Source of the DNA: Peromyscus leucopus
Taxonomy: Eukaryota > Chordata > Mammalia > Rodentia > Cricetidae
DNA: 64,000 nucleotides
Direction of reading: 5' to 3'
Assembly (NCBI RefSeq): GCF_004664715.2
Contig: NC_051068.1
Span: 56,258,518 to 56,322,517, forward strand
Shown here: positions 23,196-35,100 of the stretch, piece by piece
Layout: the number at the start of each line of letters is the position of its first letter
Position numbering within the stretch: position 1 is the first letter of the stretch
Notes under the pieces: generated by a model
What the model was told of the DNA's origin: nothing
Database searches by the model: none
What the model saw: the letters and a program-made list of their open reading frames with translations, nothing else
Position numbers and translations under genes: made by a program

Positions 23196-23377
23196 TCTAC
23201 TGAGGACCCTTTAAATTGTAGTTTGATTTAAGTGTAGTATGAAGGGGGGGATTATCAGAGACATATTGATATGTCCCAAAGAAGTCTTAGGTTATATACT
23301 GGTTTGTATTATTTAAAAAATTTAAGATGTGAGTCCTAATCAATGTATTCTAGGTAATTTTTATCTATTTTTTACAC
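23195..23377 (+). repeat. Imperfect duplication, copy 2 (inside a SINE)
   Basis: Second copy of the segment at 22741-22970. It sits between two parts of what looks like one reverse SINE (left part to 23190, right end gagccatctccccagccc at 23387-23404), as if it had been copied into it. Confidence 0.75.
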
Positions 23378-23404
23378 TGAACTATTGAGCCATCTCCCCA
23401 GCCC

Positions 23405-23970
23405 TGGCTGCTATTTGTTTCTGTGGAAGAGTATTTTCTGTAGACACTGAGTCAAAAATGACTGCTCCTTTTTGACTTTTATTTTAGTGGCTATTAATAA
23501 ATAAGTCTGTAATAATGTCTTCCATGCATCCATCACTCTCAAGAAAAACAAGACCAAGTCCTTAAGCATGTATTAGCTCCAATTTTGCCTAAGAGGTACT
23601 CAGCACTGAGCCTTAAGGATGAACACTAATCCCAGCCCAATAAGCACTACTCTAGTAAGGCTAATTGGTGAGCTTCGAGTTAATCTGCTGAAGACAAGAC
23701 ATGTTAGGTTAGAGTAGAGGCCATTTATCCTCTTTACATATTCTGTTTTCAAAGAGTGTGTTCTGGTGAGGCCTCGGATATGCCAGAAACATGGTCCTTG
23801 TTTGGGCAAAGAAAATTTTGTGAAGACTAAGTCCTCTATTTTTACCAGCAGCCTTTCTTAGCCATTAGCTTCTAATAGCAAATTAATCCCACTACAAACC
23901 ACTAAGAGCAGTTTATCTATGTATCAGGAAAATTTTAATGGCAGGATACACTACACAAAAAGAAATATCA
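23405..23970. other. Unique intronic sequence
   Basis: Nothing recognised. Confidence 0.45.
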
Positions 23971-23984
23971 ACACACACACACAG

Positions 23985-24035
<51 letters not shown>
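23971..24035 (+). repeat. (CA)n-(GA)n compound microsatellite
   Basis: A short CA tract followed by about 23 AG units. Confidence 0.95.
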
Positions 24036-24038
<3 letters not shown>

Positions 24039-24049
24039 GTGGAGGGAGG

Positions 24050-24290
24050 GGGAAGTAGCCCAGGCTGGGTAGCACGGGCCTGTAAATTCCAGCTACTTCA
24101 GCACCTGGGGCAGGCAGATGGCAAGTTCAAGAGATGCCTGGGCTAGAGAAAGAGCCTACATGGGCAGCATAATGAAACTGTCTCGAAATAAAGGTAAAAA
24201 GAGGGCTGACAATAGAACAAAGTAGAACATCTGCCTACCATTTGTGAAACCTCAGGTTCAACCATAGCAAAAGACAGAGATAAAGACAGG
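24050..24290 (+). mobile_element. B1-like plus ID-like SINE remnants
   Basis: ggctgggtagcacgggcctg then taaattccagctacttcagc, ctgtctcgaaataaagg, then gaacatctgcctaccatttg...aacctcaggttcaaccata. Confidence 0.6.
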
Positions 24291-24399
24291 GAGACATAGA
24301 GACCGGGTGAGGAGAGAAGGAGGGGGATTTGCATGTTTTAAAAACAGGATCAATCTGAAGCAAACGGAACTGCCTTAGAAATACCGTAAGTCAGTGTTT

Positions 24400-24668
24400 T
24401 CTCTTCTGTGTGTTCATGTGCAGGGCATGTACATGTTCTCATGAGTATGTGCTCATGTGTGTGAAGGCCAAAACTTGACTTCAGGTTGGCCAATGAGTTT
24501 CAGAGCCCTGCCTATCTCTGCCTCCACGGCACGGGGGTGACAAACGCATGCCAGCAAGCCTGGCCTTTTGGTTTGGTTTGGTTTGGTTTTTATGTAGGTG
24601 CTGGGGATCCTAACTCAGACCCTCATACCTATACATTTTACTCACTGAGCCATCCCTTCATCCCTAAA
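24400..24668 (-). mobile_element. Rodent SINE complex, reverse orientation
   Basis: B1-like reverse text (ctctgcctccacggcacggg then atgccagcaagcctggcct), a (GGTTT)n run at 24568-24590 and a terminal ggggatcctaactcagaccc...tactcactgagccatccctt. Confidence 0.6.
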
Positions 24669-24669
24669 A

Positions 24670-25585
24670 TCTGTATTTTATATTTTTAAAACAATACATG
24701 ACATGTTTAGAACCCAATTATCACAGAAATCACTGGTTATAAGTAAATATTTACAAATGTTGCTCACCTACCAGTGTACGTATCCCTCTCTTTAAACAAG
24801 AGACTGAAATTCTGAAAATAAACATATACCTAAGAGAATCAAGTAGTTGAATACATTCTGTTACTGAGCTGCATTAATGCAGCTCTTTAATCCAATAAGA
24901 CTTTCAAAGCAGTCTCCAGAGAATCACTGCATAAATGTCCTACAATCATCTATTTCTTATGCAAAGTAAATTGGACAAATACTATCTGCTCACAGTATCC
25001 ATTAATCTTAATCTCTTTCTTCCCTGCCCTTCCATATTAGAGGCTTTAAAACGCTCAAATATCCGACATCCTTTGCAAGTCAAGAGTATCAGCTGGCAAA
25101 GCTCTGGCCAGCAACAAGAACTTACACAAGCCCTTGCAAAATAAAGACAGGGCTGGGAGTATGGCTCAGTGGTAGTGTTTCTCTAGTAGGGAGGCCATGG
25201 ATGGGGGGCAGGGGTATTCATGAGAATACAGATGATGAAAAACAAAACCTTTGCCAAAAGGGTTCTCAATCCTTCCCTTTCCCAGTCGGCAGCACACCCT
25301 TGAACCTGTGACTTGAGGGCTAAGTCATCATGTGATCCTTAAGCACAACCTGGCACTACTGAGCCACCCGCCATTATACATTTAATGTCCGGTAACCTGA
25401 AGACACATATAATTCTAATGTAATCAATGCTATACTCAAGTCTACCTAATCAACTGACGCCATAAATCACTCAGGAGAATAAACTATGAGATAAAATAAT
25501 AATAAAAGGTTATCTATGAAAAAGTATGATCAGAGTATTAAGTGCCAAATGCTGAAGAACAGAAATAAGGACAAATATGTTTTCC
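24670..25585. other. Intronic sequence with a weak ID-like fragment
   Basis: 25148-25200 (gggctgggagtatggctcag then tggtagtgtttctctagtag) is an ID-type head. The rest is unrecognised. Confidence 0.45.
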
Positions 25586-25589
25586 ACCC

Positions 25590-25695
25590 ACCACTCCAGA
25601 GGCTGTTGCCACACACTAACTGATCTGATCTTCACAACAAACGGAGTTTGTACCATCATTATTTCTGCCCACTGTCAATTTTCCCTCAATCTTTA
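25590..25695 (-). mobile_element. MIR-type relic
   Basis: aactgatctgatcttcacaa then caaacggagtttgtaccatcattattt resembles the reverse MIR 3' half. Confidence 0.4.
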
Positions 25696-25870
25696 ACAAA
25701 GGGCTAGAAAGAAAGCTTACTGCTCTCGAGAAGCAGCCTAACTCAATCAATCCCCAGCACCCATGTCAGGCACTCACAATGCCTGTAATTCCAGCTTCGG
25801 GGGAGACAACACTCTACCCTTACTCGCGTGCAACATGACACACACATACATGTATGCATAATTCAAAGCT
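25695..25870 (+). mobile_element. B2-like SINE (decayed)
   Basis: agggctagaaagaaagctta...caatccccagcacccatgtc...tgcctgtaattccagcttcg and an acatgtatgcataattcaa tail. Confidence 0.6.
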
Positions 25871-25874
25871 AAAA

Positions 25875-26870
25875 GCAATTCATCTTCTAAAAATCACTGA
25901 CAAAAACACAACTAGCAAGGTGGGAGAAAGCTGATAATTTATTCTGAAATTACCATCTTCTGCTTTCATAAAGCACGAAAGTAGAATGTTGTTTGTTAAA
26001 TGAACAACACTTACAAAGGACATCAAGCTTACCGTTATTCTAACAAGCTTAGATGGCAAAGCATGCGTGTGGCAAGCCAATGTCAGGGTCTCACTGTGTT
26101 AGGAGACTTTTAGTCCCTGCAGTCCCAAAGCCTGAGCCCTACCAAGGCTAAGAAACCGGCTGGAGCCATAAAGCAGTGTGTTGACAAGTCCAGTACCAAA
26201 CTGCCCTGTTATAGGAAGAAACACACTACAACAATTCCATGGACCAAATTAAAGATATAAATGTAGAATTACAAAGGAAAACCACCATACCCGTTCACAG
26301 TCAGGAGCAAGGACTTTTAAAGTGAAATGGCTCCACGACGATGCCTGCCAGTTTTCTAAACTGTGCTATAGATTTAAACCACACCAGAGAAAACGGAATC
26401 AGGACAGGAATTCCCACCCATCCCAACTCAAGTCTCCATGGAAGATTAGGGTTGGAGGTTCACATTTAGGAATAAGGAATTTTGGGTTCTCAAAGTACAC
26501 TGGCTATGTCTAAAAGAAGTCTGTGGTATCCCTAGTCCAAGGAATAAGCATGCATAAGATGTTTGTCTCCAAAGCTAGACCATCAATTTCTTTCAGCTCC
26601 ACAAAAAAAATACCGTGGGGAATCAGATACCAGTAAATGGAAACAGAAATGCTGCCGATCTCCCTTACCTCTCAACTCTTGGCATTTTATGATACTGGAC
26701 TTCAAGTTTTCAACCAATTAGTTTCTGACGCTCATTTCTACTTGTTTGGAAATATATAAATACGATCAAGTGGTTTCTCGATACAGTGTCTAAAAAATGG
26801 AATTAGGGTTATCACTTGGATACTCTTTATACACATTCCCTAATAAATTTGAACATGTTTAAAAGAAAAA
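25875..26870. other. Unique intronic sequence
   Basis: Nothing recognised. Confidence 0.45.
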
Positions 26871-26874
26871 GTAA

Positions 26875-27165
26875 CTAGCCGTGGGGGTGCGTGCCTGGAA
26901 TCCCAGAGCTTAGGAGGTGGGAGCAAGATGATCGGTTTAAGGCCCACCTCAGCTCTGTAGACTCCAAAGAATAAAATAAATTAAATAAAAAGGAGAAGAC
27001 CTGTATTCAATTCCCAATACTACTAACAGAGGTAAGTACTAACTACTACTACTGTAGTAATATAGGCCAGTAATTTCTGCATTGTGGAGGCTGAGCTGAG
27101 GATTACAAATTCAAGGCCAATCTGAGCTCCATTGTGAGACTGTACCTGGAAACGAAATTTGCAAA
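26875..27165 (+). mobile_element. Two decayed B1-type SINE fragments
   Basis: gtgggggtgcgtgcctggaa then tcccagagcttaggaggtgg (26880-27000), and taatttctgcattgtggagg...ttcaaggccaatctgagctc (27060-27165). Confidence 0.6.
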
Positions 27166-27330
27166 CCTATGTAGCTTGGAGGAGGGGGGAACACCTCAAA
27201 AGTGTTTTGCTTGGAAGAATTCAAATAATTAATTATATAGAAATAATCTCGTGCTAAATAGATTTAGTTCATAACTCAATGTTCTCTCAAATGTAACTAT
27301 TAAAACTATCAAGCAAAAAAATTTTTTTAA

Positions 27331-27496
27331 GCCGGGCGGTGGTGGCGCACGCCTTTAATCCCAGCACTCGGGAGGCAGAGCCAGGCGGATCTCTGTGAGT
27401 TCGAGGCCAGCCTGGGCTACCAAGTGAGTCCCAGGAAAGGCGCAAAGCTACACAGAGAAACCCTGTCTCGAAAAAAACAAAAAAAAAAAACAAAAC
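27331..27496 (+). mobile_element. Young B1 SINE with target duplication
   Basis: Full-length B1 beginning gccgggcggtggtggcgcac and ending ctgtctcgaaaaaaac with an A-rich tail. A perfect 16-bp duplication (seven A, seven T, two A) flanks it at 27315-27330 and 27497-27512. It carries the same caggaaaggcgcaaagctac segment as the copy at 10840-11005. Confidence 0.95.
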
Positions 27497-27529
27497 AAAA
27501 AAATTTTTTTAAATATATATGCTTAAGCC

Positions 27530-27695
27530 CATCATGGCGGCTCACATCTTGCACTCAGATGACTAAAAAGTGTCTGTAACTTCAGTACCAAGAGATCAAA
27601 CACTCTCTTCTGGCCTCTATGAGCATCGGTCATGCACGTGGTACACATTCATACATGCAGGCAAAACACAGATTAAAGATAATAATAATAAAACC
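27530..27695 (+). mobile_element. B2-type SINE, 5' part diverged
   Basis: atcatggcggctcacatctt...tgtctgtaacttcagtacca...ctctcttctggcctctatga...tacatgcaggcaaaacacag. Confidence 0.7.
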
Positions 27696-27724
27696 AGTCT
27701 GAAAACCAACGACAATAAATTTAA

Positions 27725-27975
27725 CTAGTCATGCCTGGTGGCACTAGCATATGGATCCCAGGTACTCTGAGGCTGAGGCAGGACGACCATAAATTGAATA
27801 TCTGCCTGAGCTACATACTGAGTTGAAAGCCAGCCTGAACAACTAAGACCCTGTTTCAAAAATACAAAATCAACAACAACAAACACATAGAGGTGGGAAT
27901 ACAGCTCAGTGACATAGTGTTTGCACTATATGCACAAAGGACCAAATTAGAAGACAGAAATAGAAAAATAAAAAT
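27725..27975 (+). mobile_element. B1-like and ID-like SINE remnants
   Basis: agtcatgcctggtggcacta...ggtactctgaggctgaggca...accctgtttcaaaaat, then gaggtgggaatacagctcag then tgacatagtgtttgc. Confidence 0.65.
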
Positions 27976-28129
27976 TCGGATGAAAGATATTTAAGATTAA
28001 ATCACCAATCAGGATAAAGATTACTGGAAACTCGGTCGTTCCTCTCCAGGTTCGCAAAGGGGCACCAAACATTATACATCCTTTCTTTAACTTTCAGTTT
28101 TGAAAAGTTTAGTCTAAAAAAGCTTTATA

Positions 28130-28350
28130 AGGGCTAGAAAGATGGCAAGTGTGAGGATGTGAGTTCAAATCGCCAGAAGCCAGGTAAAGCTTATTATAAT
28201 CCCAGAGCTTCTACCTCGAGATGAGGAGGAGACAGGAGGACACACAGAAGCATGAGGACGAAACCCTGTCTCAAACAGGGTGAGAGAAGAGGACAGGCTA
28301 CTCCCGGAGTTAGCCTTTGACCTCCACACACACTCCTGCATACGCATGTA
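28130..28350 (+). mobile_element. Decayed composite SINE
   Basis: ataagggctagaaagatggc...ataatcccagagcttctacc...aaccctgtctcaaacagggt...gcctttgacctccacacaca. Confidence 0.6.
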
Positions 28351-28486
28351 TACTCATGGATGGACAGGGATGGACACGGACGGGGACGGACACACGGACA
28401 CACACACACTCCAACTTAAACCAAAGAAAAAGTTCTATAAAATAGTTCAGGGAGCCCATGTCCACTACAATGAGGCCCCCTTAGGG

Positions 28487-28667
28487 CAGTGGTTCTCAAC
28501 CTGTGGGTCATAACTCCTTTGGGGGTCAAATATCAAATATTCTGCATATCAGATATTTACATTATGATTCATAACAGCAGCAAAATTAAAGTTATGAAGT
28601 AGCAATGAAATAATTTTATGGTTTGGGGTCACAACATGAACTATATTAAGAAGGTTGAGAACCGCTG
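28487..28667 (+). mobile_element. Non-autonomous hAT DNA transposon, URR1-like
   Basis: The element begins cagtggttctcaacctgtgg and ends aggttgagaaccgctg, giving near-perfect terminal inverted repeats, with the internal segment (gatatttacattatgattca...) typical of the rodent URR1/Charlie-related family. It is flanked by an 8-bp target duplication, ccttaggg at 28479-28486 and ccttagag at 28668-28675 (7 of 8 identical), as expected for hAT insertion. It encodes nothing and must have been mobilised by a transposase in trans. Family name is from memory. Confidence 0.85.
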
Positions 28668-28924
28668 CCTTAGAGTAACATCTAAAACAAGCATAAGAAA
28701 ATTTAAATATTCAGATTTCACCCTGACAGCATTTTTGTGTTTGTGGCCCAAAATCCATAATTCCACACTGCATTTGGCTAGACATAACATTTCACTCTCT
28801 TCCAACCTGTGACAACTTGTGTGTTTCTTCAATCTCCATACCTTCAACACTTCCAGAAAGTACTGCCCAATTGTTTTACATCAAATTTGGATCTGTCTGA
28901 TGTTTTCGGAAATTAAGTTGCTTT

Positions 28925-29170
28925 TTTCTTTTTAAGATTTTTGTTTTATTTTTTATATGTGTTTTGCCTGCTTGTAAGTGCACTATTGAGCCAACCAGAC
29001 TGTACGTGCTGTGCACAGACAGGAGTGCCCCACCCTGCACAACAAGAGGGTTGCCTCGGTCCCGCTGCTGTCGCAAAACTTGGCTATTTACAGATGCTGG
29101 CAAGTCATGTAATGGGCAATCCTCTCCAGACAGACATTTGACCCCTTAGCATCCCGTCTTTTCTCCGCTA
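28925..29170 (-). mobile_element. B2-like SINE that becomes garbled
   Basis: It starts as a normal reverse B2 (ttatatgtgttttgcctgct at about 28954), but from about 28975 only scattered pieces of the expected order remain (aagagggttgcctcggtccc, tttacagatgctgg, tcatgtaatgggcaatcctc then tcca). Differences look like mixed substitutions, insertions and deletions rather than the CpG-biased decay of neighbouring SINEs. Confidence 0.45.
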
Positions 29171-32100
29171 AGGCGCGCAGAGCGTGAATAAATACTAACT
29201 GCACCGTACTTCCATTCTCCACCTCTGCTGCTATTCTCGATCACTCTCTCACAGTGATCTAAAAGTGAAAGGTACTCTGGTGTGGTGTGATGTGTGGTGT
29301 ATTGGATATTCTTCTTCTGTTTGTTTTTCTTCCTCCTCCTTGTTGTGGCCTACCCCCCTATTTCTTCCTAGCGAGCCTATGCCTTCCCTTAGACCCTGCA
29401 CACAAGATCCCTCCCCCTTCCACGCTCACCTCTTGTAGAACTCCTCCTTGTCACCACTCCTCGTCTCTCTCTGTTATAGCCCCATTCTGTTATTTTTCGA
29501 ACCGGCTGTTGGACGTACCACGTGTCAAGGATCATTCAATCTCCCTCAATCCCCTGCCCATGCGACCGTCTACGCGTCACACTGTGATTGTCATACAGTC
29601 CCCCAACGGGCATCCCAACTCTCCGTGAAACACTTCTGGAGAGCCTTTCAACCGGCCTCCTTTCATATCCTTAATTTTCCGGCTGAGTGTCTACACGTTC
29701 CTTGTTCCTAATATGTCCACTAGCGTCTGTCACTTGCATCTCATAAGTTACACCAATTGCAGAGCTTATCCTGATCAATCTTGTTGCTCCGTTGACTCAC
29801 TAATGGACTGGGGGTGCCACTTCTAGTATAGCAACTTCCCTATCTACCTGTTTCGTGTTGTACCTATCTCCTATCTCGTCCCCAGAACCCAGGAAAGGAT
29901 AGATAACACACCACCCCCCCCACCCCACCGCACGCGCAGATAAAAGGATGCCCCACCCTTACCCCCCGCCGCCAGAACCTCAGTTTCCAGCACCCAATCA
30001 TTCATAGTCCAAGACCTGACTCTTATCTTCCTGAACCCAATGCTGTCCCCGATCCCCCCACACATAAACATGATTACAAATAAAAAACGAGCTTCTAACT
30101 AGGGAGGAAGGAGGGTACAGGCGAGCTGGCACTCTGACTACAGAGCTTCCTAATTGGAAGACCCCTTGTGAAACTTTGACCTGGCCCCCTTTCAGAAGCG
30201 GTCTGCTGGTTACTTCCACGTTCTTTGATGCCTGTGCCCACCTGGCAGCTCGTACTCACATGTACTTTTTGTTAGGTCTTGTGAAAGGCTCCACTTTAAT
30301 CTGTGTGTACAGGGTTATGTCCTGAATGACAATTCATCAGAACCAATACTTACCATCTCTCCCTAGGCCGAGTTAGTGACCTCCTCCAGTTACCAATGCC
30401 ACCCCATAGCAGTCTCGATCCCAGTCCATACCCAGACCAATTGCAGGAACATTCAGCTCTTACTTCTCCGACGGATGGGCCCCACATGATTGGTTTCCTC
30501 TGGCCTGGAGTAGAACCGAATTCTAGTCTTGATCAACCTCCCACTCCAAATTTGTGTTCAAACAACTCTTTTCGAGCATGTGTGAAGAAAAAAGAAAAAA
30601 AAATAGGCAGTGTATTTGACTCCAAGAAGACAACAATTCTATGTCATTATATATAAATTGAATAGCCCCGACATGCGCCCTAAAAGCCACAGATGGAGCA
30701 GCCTCATGCTTGCCAATCCTCTCATCCCCCTATGTATAGCATATTGCCATATAACCAAAATAACAGTACCCCCCTGCCACACCCTATTTCTACAAAGTAA
30801 AAGATTGTTAAAAGTAAACAAAGTGATATGTCAGTTCCGCTCTGAATCTCCTCTTGGATTCTAGATTAAACCAAGTATTATAGCACAACCTTATTACAGT
30901 GTGGAAAGGTTAGAGGATAAAACCTTAACACCGAAGTTAGCACAACTCATTATCTGTCATTCTCCGCGTAATCCATGCCCTCTCTATTTTCCTCTAGAGT
31001 AGAAACCAGTGGATGAGTGCCCACTGCACAACACCTTCCTCTCTCTTAACCTCAGCTTCCTGATGCTGGGGCCTAACCAGTAGTGACTATCCCTACAACT
31101 TCTCAGCTTCGCAGTTACGTTATCTATATAATGACCAATGTCTCTGGAATCATCAAGTACCGTGTATACTAGCGCAACGAACGTCTACTCTTACAACTAC
31201 CGCTCACCCCACTACCAATAAGCCGGAAACAAGCAGTACCAGTCCAATCATACATCAACACTACACACCACACAAACACAACACACACTGCTACCCACCC
31301 CCTTCTACCACTATGCAATCCTCCAGAGTCACTCTCTCGCACATTCTCATTACCCACCCCAAGCACAATCTGCCTCCATTGAGAATTACATTTTCTCAGG
31401 TTGTCCTAGCCCATAGAACTGTTACCCCTGCCCCCATAATATTAATAGACCAAACTACTCACGTATTCCTCATCGCACATCTGGAAACGATCCCATATTC
31501 CTGGCCAATTATCTCCTCCACTGCATTTACACTTGTAAACAAAATTCAACGAATCTAGCGCTCATACTCACCACGACCAAAAATGCCCAAGCCCATAAAC
31601 TACGATGTAGGATCACGCGACCCAATAGTTGCGACCACAAGTGACGTAAGATCGATCATCCATAGTCTGCTGCCTCCCCACTGTTTGGATTTCCCTTCTC
31701 CCTGGACTCTCTTAAACAGGACCAGTTCGCCACAAAGAACCCACGTGAGGTCCCTACGCACAAACAAACCCTTTCATCCATGGATGTCTAGTCATCTAAT
31801 CGTCAATTTTTAAAACAACAAAATATCCATTACTAAGAAAAAAAAAAAAAAGCGATATAATCTAGCACCCCAGAGAGTAGACAGAACGGTGGATCAGTTA
31901 TTAAACATGTGAAGAGCACTGAAGTCCTTGCCTCTTCCCCATATGACCTGACGCGGCGTTGCTCCTTCCTGACTCCAGCACTCCCTGACACTATCAATTC
32001 ATCTTAACCAGCATCATTCTAGACAGGGTCCCGCTTACTTACCTCCGGCCTCTCGTCTTTGACATGTGCTAACACCTTATGAGAACTCACACCCCGAGCT

Positions 32101-35100
32101 ACTGCACACCAAAGACCACCTCCTCAAACATTTCATAAGAAGAAAAAAAGATCGCAACTGAATGACAACGTGACAGTCGCTCCTCCTTCCTGCCTCTGTC
32201 TGTACATTTATCTTTCAGTTGCACTGAAGTCTCTGACGTTCCACTATCAGCTTTCATCTAAAACCTCACCACCTACACCCCTCCCCCTGGACTACATGAC
32301 ACACACCATCGCTTCACCAATGACGCCAGCTTTCCTCAAGAGGCAGGACAAAGTAAATTGACAACTCCGGCTCTACGTCTCCTCTTTATGTCTGCCATAT
32401 CTCTAGTTCTGCCGAAAGACCCATGCTTCATAGCTATTTTTAGCACGTGTTCCACTCTGGAGAATCTGCAGCATACGCGACACACAAATGTTAAATTATC
32501 TTAAGCCTAGTAAACCCCCCGTAGCTCTCGTAATGTCACTGCTGTGCCCTGCTGAGAGTCAGAATTCCCAAACTTGACCCTTAACAATACATCCTCTTCA
32601 TAATCCACACGTAAACTCGAGTCAGCGTCCTCAGGATATTCGAGCGCTTGACCTGCAATCGCAAATTCTGCTTTGTCCTTTGCTCTACTGAAATCCATTC
32701 TCAGAATTTCCCTCTCCTGGGCTTTAGCCATCAACTTCGCCCAGCTAGCATGGCATCGCATCGCAGGGCCTCATGGCAGCATCCTGTAACCCGGCTCACC
32801 CGCACTGACCCCTGCCTCAAAAGGTATTCAGAGAGTAATACGACACTATATTCCACCCTGGGATCATTAAGAGAATAGAGAAGCCATAGACCAACTGCGC
32901 CAATGACCAGCACCACCTAGTATCGCGGAACCCCCGCCCAGTGCGCACAACTAGCTTACCATAGAGAGTCTAATGCAAGCCAGGGCACGCATCAACACAT
33001 ATTGCTTATACACGCTTCCTATTGAGAGCTGCGGCTCCCCACTGTGCTGAGGAGAAATCTAAGCTGTGCTTAGACAGCCATGAGCACACCTCCCCTAAGT
33101 GAGAAAGACGACCAGTCTCACATCCCACTTCAAGAAAACGATCCCCATCACAGCCCATTTAGTGTAGCTCTCGCATTAGAAAAGCTGGCCAACCTCACAA
33201 CCTCTTGGTCTAGATAAGGCGTTATAGGTAGAGATACACGGCTTCACGCGTGGAAGAGTGATTTATGAGAGGGCTCGAAAGCATAACAAAACCACTGCCC
33301 AGTCTATTACCTGACTGCCAGCAAGGTAGAACGAGTCTTCTGCGAGTGTGGTGGGGAGTGGATGAGGGATTAGCAGTTCGTTCTGGAGAGCTGCGAGAGC
33401 AAAAACTAAAGGTTTGCTCTTTCCAACTCAAAAGCTCAGACCCCTAGAGTGAGAATGCGATCACACAGAAGCTCTCATACAGCGAAGAGTTACCCTCAAG
33501 CCAAAAGGCTACTGTTGCTTAACGTTTTCACCCACAAAAGATGATGCCATGATAAGCACCAGCAAATGAGCATTTTCTCTGTGCTTGCAACTATAGCGTA
33601 ATAACGCTCTGACTAACCTCTAACTATGACAAACAAACCAGAGGATACTATGTCTACACATTCTCTGCATTCCCCTCATCCCAGGCCGCAACATCAAGTG
33701 CTCTGACGACACCAGAACATGAGCGCAGCTTGCAATAGGGCCTATGACACCAGGCCGGTGAGTTCCACATAACTACTGACGCCATGAACATGCGAGTATG
33801 AATTTCCCTCCAGCCTGTTGATAGCGCAGTTGCCTTCCCAAGAAAACAGGCTTTAATTGAGGGATGGACACATGCCTGAGACACGGTGAGTGGTAACAAG
33901 TGGCTTGAGACAGCAGTGATTGAGGTTGCCAGTTAACGTCGCTCAGAACAGCCCACGATGAGGTAAGTCTTTCCCGTGCACAGTGCCTTGAGACATAACG
34001 GGGGTGCAACGCTGCTGCGGGTCTCTGAGCGTTGAGAATAGACCTTGTATTAGGTCCCAGGCTACTGAGGGATGGCAAATAGTTTCTATTTTTCATTGCG
34101 GGCGGCTTGACAAGCTAAAGAGACACAATAGAAACTATGATTGCGATCTTGTCCTCCCAGTCCCAGGACCCACAGTCACATCCACAATCAAGCCCTAACA
34201 CGCTCCAGCGCACTAACAAAAGCTCAGCAAGCAGCACGAAGCTCGTAAACTTCATCATCCGAATCTACATCCACCAGCTCTTACCTCCCATAATAAGCCT
34301 ATACAAAATCTTGTCTTTCCAACGTCGTTGTTACGCAAACCACACAAGTTGAGATCTCTAAGAGTCATAAGGCAAAGAGTCCACTGGTCAAAGACTACCC
34401 GCTCCTATCTCCATGCCGAAACAACCCCTGCTTGTTAGTATCGCACCTTTGCTACCCATCTCAAGTTAACTACACTGTTATTCATCCGCAGCACTCACGG
34501 CTGACCCATTCTGCACCATCACAAACATCTACCACCGAAGTCTATCAATCACCCCCCCCGCCCTCCTGCATCATAATGACTGTCCACCTGACTCGCCCCA
34601 TATCACCTACCTGTGCCCAGCGGGGTGCCCAGTCTACCTTTAGATAAACCCTTCTCTTGAGACATCAACCACTGCTAGTCTAACTCAGGGAGAAAATCCC
34701 GAAAAACGTTAGTGCTAAGTTGTGAGAAAATATACCACTATAGAGGGAACATAGACGTATTGTATTATGCAGTGTCGGCATAACTATGATAAGTCAGATG
34801 AGATGCCCGGTACCAGAGCTGCTCACTTTTTCGATAGGAGGCTGTATGCAAGATCCTTAGGAATTGTTGGCCCCTAAACAAGACTTATGTCCTGCTATTT
34901 TCATTTACAAGTATATAGAGTACTAACGAAGCGAGCAATGAGCAATCTAGAAAAACGCACCCAGGCTATGATTAACGTAGTCTTCATTTTGAACTATGAC
35001 TACTCTTTCCCATTAGCGTTAAAGCCAGGTCGTTAGGGAGAGTGATAAAGATGACGTCTTATACTCGACGACCTGAGCCAAACAGTTTCTCAAGAATACA

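Noticed and set aside
30640..32480. Mitochondrial DNA insertion (numt)
   Set aside because: The C-rich, G-poor strand bias suggested it, but no mitochondrial gene order, protein or rRNA text could be recognised.
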